Of a stretch of 12,624 nucleotides of DNA, positions 6,903-12,624 are shown piece by piece. The notes beneath the pieces were generated by a model, which searched no databases, was not told the origin of the DNA, and saw nothing but the letters and a program-made list of their open reading frames with translations. Origin of the DNA: JAWXBG01 sp044375415 (GTDB lineage: Bacteria; Bacteroidota; Bacteroidia; Flavobacteriales_D; Sanyastnellaceae); assembly GCA_044375415.1 (NCBI GenBank), contig JBILMS010000077.1, positions 1 through 12,624 on the forward strand, written 5' to 3'. Within the stretch, counting starts at the first letter, position 1. Each line of letters starts with the position of its first letter. The position numbers and the translations under genes are program-made.

Positions 6903-9900
6903 TCAATGGGAAATTTCAAACTTTCCATTATGTACAATTGAGTCAGCGGAATGAATCTCAAACAGGTACAACCCAGAAGGCCAACTCCTAGAATCAAGTG
7001 TCAATACATTATCTGTATCCTTGATTTCAAAACTTAACAGAACACGTCCATTTAAATCGGAAACCGTCATTTCAAGTCTATCCAAACCATTAATGCCTGA
7101 ATTGATTTCCACATAAATAATATCGTTGGAAGGATTTGGAAATAACTTGCATTCTATAACAGCTGGATCTTCTAATTGAACAGATCTAGGATCCCAAGGT
7201 TGATTATAGCTTGGCGGGATCTGGAAGTTCTCATCATAATAGAAATTGAGAATCTGCATGGCACATCGCCCACCATAAAGATTAAAACCGTCCAATAGGT
7301 TATATAAGTTGTCCAATTCCTGCACAGTGAGATCATTCCAGTACCTACTGGTATTAACCAACGCCGCTCTATGTTCTTCCCATGTCACCATTGAGTTGTA
7401 GTCTGCATAAGCATAGTCGTCCAATCGAATCAAATCGGGCAAAGCACCCAACTTGTCTTCGGCATCATTAACATTACCGTTATCCAACTTATTCTCAATC
7501 TCCAGGTATTCAGTTTGGAGCGTAAGCATATCTTCAATTACAAAAGAAAAATCGCCATCATCGTAATCGTCGAGACTCGCCATCCAGAACAGAGCATCAC
7601 CCATATTCTGCATGTATCGGCTCCTGTACAACCCCAACTCTTCTTCCAATATGGTACGTTGGGTAGATTGACTCGCTGCCGCTTCTAGCATTTGAACCAT
7701 ATATTCCTCCATTGGCAATGTCTTCGTACGCAAGTGGTTAATAAATCGCTGATCTTTCAGAATATCAGCATTGGCCATGAAAATTTCGAAAGCAATGGCG
7801 TCAGGGTACTGATCAGGCCTATTGGCGACAGTCATTAGCACAGAACGGGATACATACGGACTGATAGCCAACAAATCGTCCCGGCGGTCAAGTACATCTT
7901 CGCCATATGCATTCATCACCGTAGTCCGCAAATCTGCAGTATTACCCTCATCCAACAAACTGAGATAGATAAACTTCGAATCTTGATAATCTTCGTCGGC
8001 TTCAGCCGCCTTTTCCAGAACCCCGTTGACATGACTAACATTATGTTCGCTTCCAAAACGCGTTATACACACATTTGCTTCAACCATTACTTCCAATAGA
8101 CCAATCCCTATTTGTTCTGGACTCGGATTCAAATCATCAGGCCCCAATGACCCTGAGTATCGATAGACAATATCATCTCCCATGTTGGTATAATGTCCTC
8201 CTTGAGGATCGAGAAGCGCGAAATTGTCAGAGGTTAAAATGTTGTCTGCAGGATAATCAGGATCCAAATCAGAAGGACCTGGATCCCACTGAATACTACC
8301 AACAGCCAATTCCTCGCTATCAAAACTCTCTGCCAGAAAATCAAAAACATTCCTTGCATTTTCATTACAGACATATCTCAATCCGCCTACATCAAAATTG
8401 TCATTGTTATTTCCTTCGGCTTTGTTTCCAACATGTAAGTCAGTCAGAATATTTTTATAAACTTCATCATCCTCAGTGTTTGTATCCCGAACTCTTATAC
8501 CGATGCGCTCAAAATCATTGTCAACCCCACCTTCAGCTTCTGTTGTTCCGTCTATCGAGTTTTCCGCAAGCACAAAATTGCTGCCTCCATTATAGAAAAT
8601 GCCTTCATACCAAATTGGTGCATATTCGGGTTCTCCATTTTCATAACCCACTTCGACCTGTTCTTGAGTATCCAGTGTTTCTATTCCACTCAATTCCCCG
8701 ACTGAAATTGTGTTTTTATAGACTTGAGCAAAGGGCATATTTGTAAGTCGAATACCCACCCTGTTTTGCTCAAAATCACTGTATCTCACAATCACCGGGC
8801 GTTTTACTGTATGAGTAGCATCTATAGCCACATCAAAACCACTGAACGCAGACCGTTCAGCCGGGTCATTTATATTTATTTGAAAGGACTCGACTCTAAA
8901 TACACTTTTGTAACTCCTAATAGCTCTTCCTCTGTTCGACCATTCTTCAATACCCGTAGTCATAGTGTTTTCAAATGTGCATCCCTGGAAGCTATAGCCG
9001 TATGACTCGTCAAACCGAATCAGACTTTGAAACTGGCTGTACGCACCCTCTGTATCAGGGAAGTGCAGTGCCATTTGATCATCAAGCTCAAATCGGCATT
9101 TTCGGAATCCCACACCCGGCAAATTCACTCCGGTGAGTTTAGTCGCATGTTCAGCTTCAAAAGCCACTTTGCAATTGCGGAATGTTGAGCCGTCACAAAG
9201 AATATTTCCTCCGTGGCGCTGAACAATGTTAAGATTGGTGAGACCTTCATCGGATGTGAAAATTCCGGTTTCAGCATTTTCAACTGTACAACTGTTCATT
9301 GTGAGTTTACCACTCACCGCAGTGCTCGAGTGATTTGCCCTTACGTCGAAGCCAAGCCAATTGCTTCCACATGAAGAAAAAAGGCAATTTAAAAATGTAA
9401 CATTTGCGCCTTCTTCAATTATTATGTCGGAGTTATCTGAGAGAACAAATGTGGTAAGATCAAGGGAATTGCCAATGATACCGGAGCCGGAGAAAATTAT
9501 ATCCCCTTGGAATGTTGTTATTTCACCAGTCCATTCCTGCGACAATGTTGTGAAATTCCCGCTAGTCACTTCTACATTCAAGGGCTCGTCGAAGGGTTCA
9601 ACACCGACTTCGACGTCAAACTCCATTTCACATCCACAGTCCGGATTTGTAACGATCAAATGATAATCCCCAACCTCAAGGTCAGTAATAACTTGATCAG
9701 TTGAACTGAAACCGGTAGGTCCGGTCCAATTGAATTCATAATTCTGACTACACCCCCCGTTCAAGTTTAGTGCATGAATTTCACCATCCATTATATTCGG
9801 ACAACTGGCATTGATTATCGTTATATCCGTATCAATATTCTCATTAGTCGTGCATTCAATCTCAAACTGAAACTCGCTGCTGCATAAGAAAATGTTGTCT

Positions 9901-12398
9901 TCAACTATGACATTATAATCCCCACAACTGGCATTATCAATTCCGGCATGGGTCGCGGGTAGTTCATCTTGCACTGAAAATATCTCTTCTGATTCCCACA
10001 AAAAAGAATAGTTGTCAGATCCTCCGGTAATTTGAATAACTAATGAGGCATCCGCAACACCTGGACAAATATTCGCTTCGCTTTCCAATTCGATATATTG
10101 CAGATCAAGACAACAATCTTCAATGGTGCCAATATGAACAGTTGATTCACAAAAATCACCGGAGGTATTTTCGAGAATTACATTATGATCACCCGGGGTT
10201 AATTGTAAGACCTCCATATTCTCGTCTGTATCACTTTGAAGTTGTCCATCAATTGTCCAAGCAAAAACATTAGGATTTCCATAGGGATTTGCACCTTGTA
10301 GTAATAAAGACCCGGAGGCTGGAATTTCACAATTCGCATTGGTAACGAAGGATTCTATCTCAGGGCCTTTGACCCATATTTCGCGAGTGGATGAGCAAAG
10401 CTGACCACCATAAGGATTAATCAGGTCATCATTTTCATCAAGTGCCGTGTACGAATTAGTCTCATTGTTCTTATAAACTCTTACCAAAAGATGCTCCGGT
10501 ATTGTTTCTACGACAACAGGTTCATTGAAGTTTATTGTTTCAGCCTCTAACGTTATGGGCCAATCTGTTTCAATTAAGGTGTATGGATACTCTGTATAAC
10601 CTGTGGGTGATTCCTGAAATCCGGTAATTAGGACAACAGAATAATTCTGAGGTTGGTCAATGTTCACTTGAATGATAGCACCATCTGTTTCACTACATGC
10701 AAAATTCACAACCTCCACTTCAAAATCTATACCTCCATATTCACTAGATAATGCCGTTTGAACAGCCAGTTCTGCATTCACCAATCCATGACCAAATTTA
10801 TCAGAGTGTCCGTTTACATATTCTGATGTGTCTCCAATCTTTTCTGCCGTTTCAAAAAGTATCTCTTCCAATTCAGGCACAGTTAAACAAGAATTGGCAG
10901 CTAACATCAATGCCGCAACAGAAGCAACCTGCGGGGTAGCGGCGGATGTGCCATAAAACCGACCCGTATAATCGAGGTGGTCCCCATAAACGCTATTTGC
11001 GGGCAATTCTTCATTGAGTTCGATAATGCTCGTAGGATCATCAATTAGCCAAGGGTTTCCCTGCCCAAGCCCATTTGTACTTTTAATATCTAGAGACCAT
11101 ATATTTCTTTCTTCTCCAGAAATTGGCTCATAAAAGGTAGACTGTCCAGATACACTATCGTACTCCTCATAGTCTGATGCAGAAGGAGCTACAATATCTA
11201 TCAACGGGTCTGTCGGACTGTAGTCTGCCTGCTGATTATTCCGATCCGATGCGCCTACTATGATAACATGCTCGATGGACGCGAATCCAATCGGAACTAT
11301 TCCATCAATCCCATCATGATGACTGGCATTGTTCGTTGCCGCTCTCAATATCAGAAGTCCATTTTCAATTGCTTCTTCAGTAAAACCATCAATTGAATTA
11401 CACTGGTAAGTTGTCCCTCCACTATGATTCAAAATTCGAACACCATTCTTCAATGCGTACATATATATGTCACATACATCGTAAAGTTCACTAAACGGGT
11501 GTCCTTGGCGCATTGGAGTTAGCCTACTTTGTGAAGCAATCCCGGCAATGCCAATATTGTTGTTCATTTCTGCACCAACAATTCCAGCAACCATAGTACC
11601 GTGGTTATTAGCATCAGACGGAAAAGTATCTGCATCCGGTCCCCATTGACCCCCAAAATTCGCTCCAGGTAAACGAGATATTCTGTGTTCAGGTAAGTCG
11701 GGGTGATCTGCATCAATACTCTCATTAAATAGGCCAATAATCACATCAGGCGCCCCTGTTGTTAAAGACCATGCACCTTCAACCCGAATATCAGCTCCTT
11801 CCAAACATAGGTTTCCATTGCTATCAATTTGACCATTATTCTTTATATTCCATTGCTTAGAATAGAACTCATCGTTAGGAATATGAGAACTCCAGAAGTA
11901 CTCAATGATGAAATTCGGATCACAGAATTCAACCAATCCAGATTCCATCATCGCTTGCGACACACCGAGTGGATCGGATGTATTGTAGAGGAGGACATAT
12001 CCATTATTCACAGGTATGCCTAATGAATACTCAATCTCCAAGCTATCAATTTCATTCTGAGATACCCAATCAAAATACTTGCATACAACTTGACACCGCA
12101 TTCTGATTTCGTTGCCGTTCTCATCTGTGTATACCGGAAGTACATTAACAATACCGGCACCTATACCGTTAACAAACTCCGGAGATGCTTGCACTTCATA
12201 AAAATTTTCTATAACTTTCTGTGCTACCAAATTGTTGTTATAGAAAAAAGTTGTGTCAGGCTGGGAAACAAATTCAATCGTTGATTCCAAAGAATCGGTA
12301 ACCAGCATTATGCTATCACCGCGATAATAATAAAATTGGGCACAAAGATTTGTCTGGTTGCAAAAGCCCACTATTAAGGTTAATACAAGTACTCTCAT
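6903..12398 (-). CDS. Giant T9SS-exported subtilisin-like / beta-helix protein, catalytic Asp replaced
   Basis: 1831 residues. Signal peptide ~1-21, then a propeptide-like region (~22-170) and QWNIKNNGQ, typical just before S8 domains. Peptidase S8/subtilisin domain ~205-550: HGTMVAGI gives catalytic H266, AATNN the oxyanion Asn (N356), and GTSAATP catalytic S485. The Asp motif reads IGLFNESIDADHPDL, so N225 replaces the catalytic Asp; the later D of DxxHPDL is not the catalytic one. Next come Ig/SprB-like segments with paired Cys (~680-935, e.g. GDYHLIVTNPDCGC), a right-handed beta-helix-like region (~960-1350, many short N/C-x-F/I rungs such as CTVENAETGIF and CTFENTMTTGI), a helical acidic region (~1430-1740), and a T9SS type A tail (1750-1831, CKLFPNPSNDIIYV...SGLYLFEI). 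It is first of a two-gene operon. Probably surface-exposed or released. Peptidase activity is doubtful; binding or adhesion via the beta-helix is possible but unproven. Confidence 0.9.
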   Translation of the reverse strand: MRVLVLTLIVGFCNQTNLCAQFYYYRGDSIMLVTDSLESTIEFVSQPDTTFFYNNNLVAQKVIENFYEVQASPEFVNGIGAGIVNVLPVYTDENGNEIRMRCQVVCKYFDWVSQNEIDSLEIEYSLGIPVNNGYVLLYNTSDPLGVSQAMMESGLVEFCDPNFIIEYFWSSHIPNDEFYSKQWNIKNNGQIDSNGNLCLEGADIRVEGAWSLTTGAPDVIIGLFNESIDADHPDLPEHRISRLPGANFGGQWGPDADTFPSDANNHGTMVAGIVGAEMNNNIGIAGIASQSRLTPMRQGHPFSELYDVCDIYMYALKNGVRILNHSGGTTYQCNSIDGFTEEAIENGLLILRAATNNASHHDGIDGIVPIGFASIEHVIIVGASDRNNQQADYSPTDPLIDIVAPSASDYEEYDSVSGQSTFYEPISGEERNIWSLDIKSTNGLGQGNPWLIDDPTSIIELNEELPANSVYGDHLDYTGRFYGTSAATPQVASVAALMLAANSCLTVPELEEILFETAEKIGDTSEYVNGHSDKFGHGLVNAELAVQTALSSEYGGIDFEVEVVNFACSETDGAIIQVNIDQPQNYSVVLITGFQESPTGYTEYPYTLIETDWPITLEAETINFNEPVVVETIPEHLLVRVYKNNETNSYTALDENDDLINPYGGQLCSSTREIWVKGPEIESFVTNANCEIPASGSLLLQGANPYGNPNVFAWTIDGQLQSDTDENMEVLQLTPGDHNVILENTSGDFCESTVHIGTIEDCCLDLQYIELESEANICPGVADASLVIQITGGSDNYSFLWESEEIFSVQDELPATHAGIDNASCGDYNVIVEDNIFLCSSEFQFEIECTTNENIDTDITIINASCPNIMDGEIHALNLNGGCSQNYEFNWTGPTGFSSTDQVITDLEVGDYHLIVTNPDCGCEMEFDVEVGVEPFDEPLNVEVTSGNFTTLSQEWTGEITTFQGDIIFSGSGIIGNSLDLTTFVLSDNSDIIIEEGANVTFLNCLFSSCGSNWLGFDVRANHSSTAVSGKLTMNSCTVENAETGIFTSDEGLTNLNIVQRHGGNILCDGSTFRNCKVAFEAEHATKLTGVNLPGVGFRKCRFELDDQMALHFPDTEGAYSQFQSLIRFDESYGYSFQGCTFENTMTTGIEEWSNRGRAIRSYKSVFRVESFQININDPAERSAFSGFDVAIDATHTVKRPVIVRYSDFEQNRVGIRLTNMPFAQVYKNTISVGELSGIETLDTQEQVEVGYENGEPEYAPIWYEGIFYNGGSNFVLAENSIDGTTEAEGGVDNDFERIGIRVRDTNTEDDEVYKNILTDLHVGNKAEGNNNDNFDVGGLRYVCNENARNVFDFLAESFDSEELAVGSIQWDPGPSDLDPDYPADNILTSDNFALLDPQGGHYTNMGDDIVYRYSGSLGPDDLNPSPEQIGIGLLEVMVEANVCITRFGSEHNVSHVNGVLEKAAEADEDYQDSKFIYLSLLDEGNTADLRTTVMNAYGEDVLDRRDDLLAISPYVSRSVLMTVANRPDQYPDAIAFEIFMANADILKDQRFINHLRTKTLPMEEYMVQMLEAAASQSTQRTILEEELGLYRSRYMQNMGDALFWMASLDDYDDGDFSFVIEDMLTLQTEYLEIENKLDNGNVNDAEDKLGALPDLIRLDDYAYADYNSMVTWEEHRAALVNTSRYWNDLTVQELDNLYNLLDGFNLYGGRCAMQILNFYYDENFQIPPSYNQPWDPRSVQLEDPAVIECKLFPNPSNDIIYVEINSGINGLDRLEMTVSDLNGRVLLSFEIKDTDNVLTLDSRSWPSGLYLFEIHSADSIVHNGKFEISH

Positions 12399-12433
12399 GG
12401 GGTGATCTGTTAAGGATAGAAATAATAGAAAAC

Positions 12434-12463
12434 CGAAATTAAGTCAAGACGAATATAGGCAAA
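12434..12463 (-). promoter_or_regulatory. candidate Bacteroidota promoter for the minus-strand operon
   Basis: On the minus strand, TTTG (12463-12460) is followed after 18 nt by TAATTTCG (12441-12434). This fits the Bacteroidota pattern TTTG / TAnnTTTG with one mismatch in the -7 box. Transcription would start near 12428, leaving a 5' leader of about 30 nt before the ATG at 12398. No Shine-Dalgarno sequence is seen, as expected in this phylum. An overlapping TATATTCG is an alternative -7 box but lacks a spaced TTTG. Such short motifs occur by chance. Confidence 0.35.
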
Positions 12464-12569
12464 TTTCTTCTACTTACTTAATTTTTAGGCTATTCCTAGT
12501 TTTAATCCTAATACAGGAGCGACCACTCAGATGTTGTAGCCTTACTTCTTCATAAAACACAACCTCACC

Positions 12570-12621
12570 GGAATACCTGAAAAATCGAAGTTTTCGCGGA
12601 GTTTGTTTTCGAGGAAACGTT
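12570..12621 (+). repeat. 52-bp intergenic direct repeat, copy 2
   Basis: Ungapped match to 5302-5353 (46/52). It lies about 170 bp upstream of the giant minus-strand gene, at the window edge, so the element may extend further. Relative to copy 1 it has TG for CA after GGAATACC, GCGGAG for GAGGAC and CGAGG for CATGG. The ends contain AAACGTTT, a short palindrome absent from copy 1 (AAACGTTA). With copy 1 it brackets the whole two-gene minus-strand module. Confidence 0.85.
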
Positions 12622-12624
12622 TGT

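Noticed and set aside
8075..8746. Long open frame on the + strand (223 codons) within the giant gene
   Set aside because: It lies wholly antisense to a well-supported coding region, and its Gln/His/Leu-rich composition is typical of a reversed shadow frame.

Overview
The window looks like the chromosome of a Bacteroidota bacterium, probably a Flavobacteriales-type lineage. The evidence is three C-terminal type IX secretion system (T9SS, Por) type A sorting domains, GC(M/T)D-x-x-A-C-N-Y-D repeats, A-rich leaders without Shine-Dalgarno sequences, and moderately AT-rich DNA. No rRNA, tRNA, riboswitch or CRISPR array was seen.

Layout. Positions 1 to about 2090 are the right-hand part of an IS21-family insertion sequence: the C-terminal two thirds of istA, a complete istB, and a right end with six ~24-bp repeats that look like transposase-binding sites. 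The IS has landed inside a gene for a large T9SS-exported protein. Only the last ~214 codons of that gene remain (about 2091-2736), and this remnant is now in frame with the IS end. Downstream on the + strand, each overlapping its predecessor by ATGA, are a ~500-residue secreted beta-propeller-like protein with a T9SS tail (2733-4238) and a 345-residue secreted protein with Cys-rich repeats and a dockerin-like C-terminus (4235-5272).

From the other direction comes a minus-strand pair. A giant 1831-residue exported protein (12398-6903) combines a subtilisin-like domain, Ig/SprB-like segments, a beta-helix, a helical region and a T9SS tail. A 509-residue beta-propeller-like protein with a T9SS tail (6899-5370) follows 3 nt downstream. 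The remnant resembles the C-terminus of the giant protein, and the two propeller proteins resemble each other. The window therefore holds two diverged copies of one two-gene secreted module facing each other, one of them disrupted by the IS. The plus-strand copy carries an extra third gene.

The minus-strand module is bracketed by two direct copies of a 52-bp intergenic repeat (5302-5353 and 12570-12621, 46/52 identical). The subtilisin-like domain keeps His, Asn and Ser but has Asn where the catalytic Asp is expected, so it may be a pseudoprotease. No specific function of the module can be read from sequence alone. A cell-surface or secreted role follows from the signal peptides and T9SS tails.
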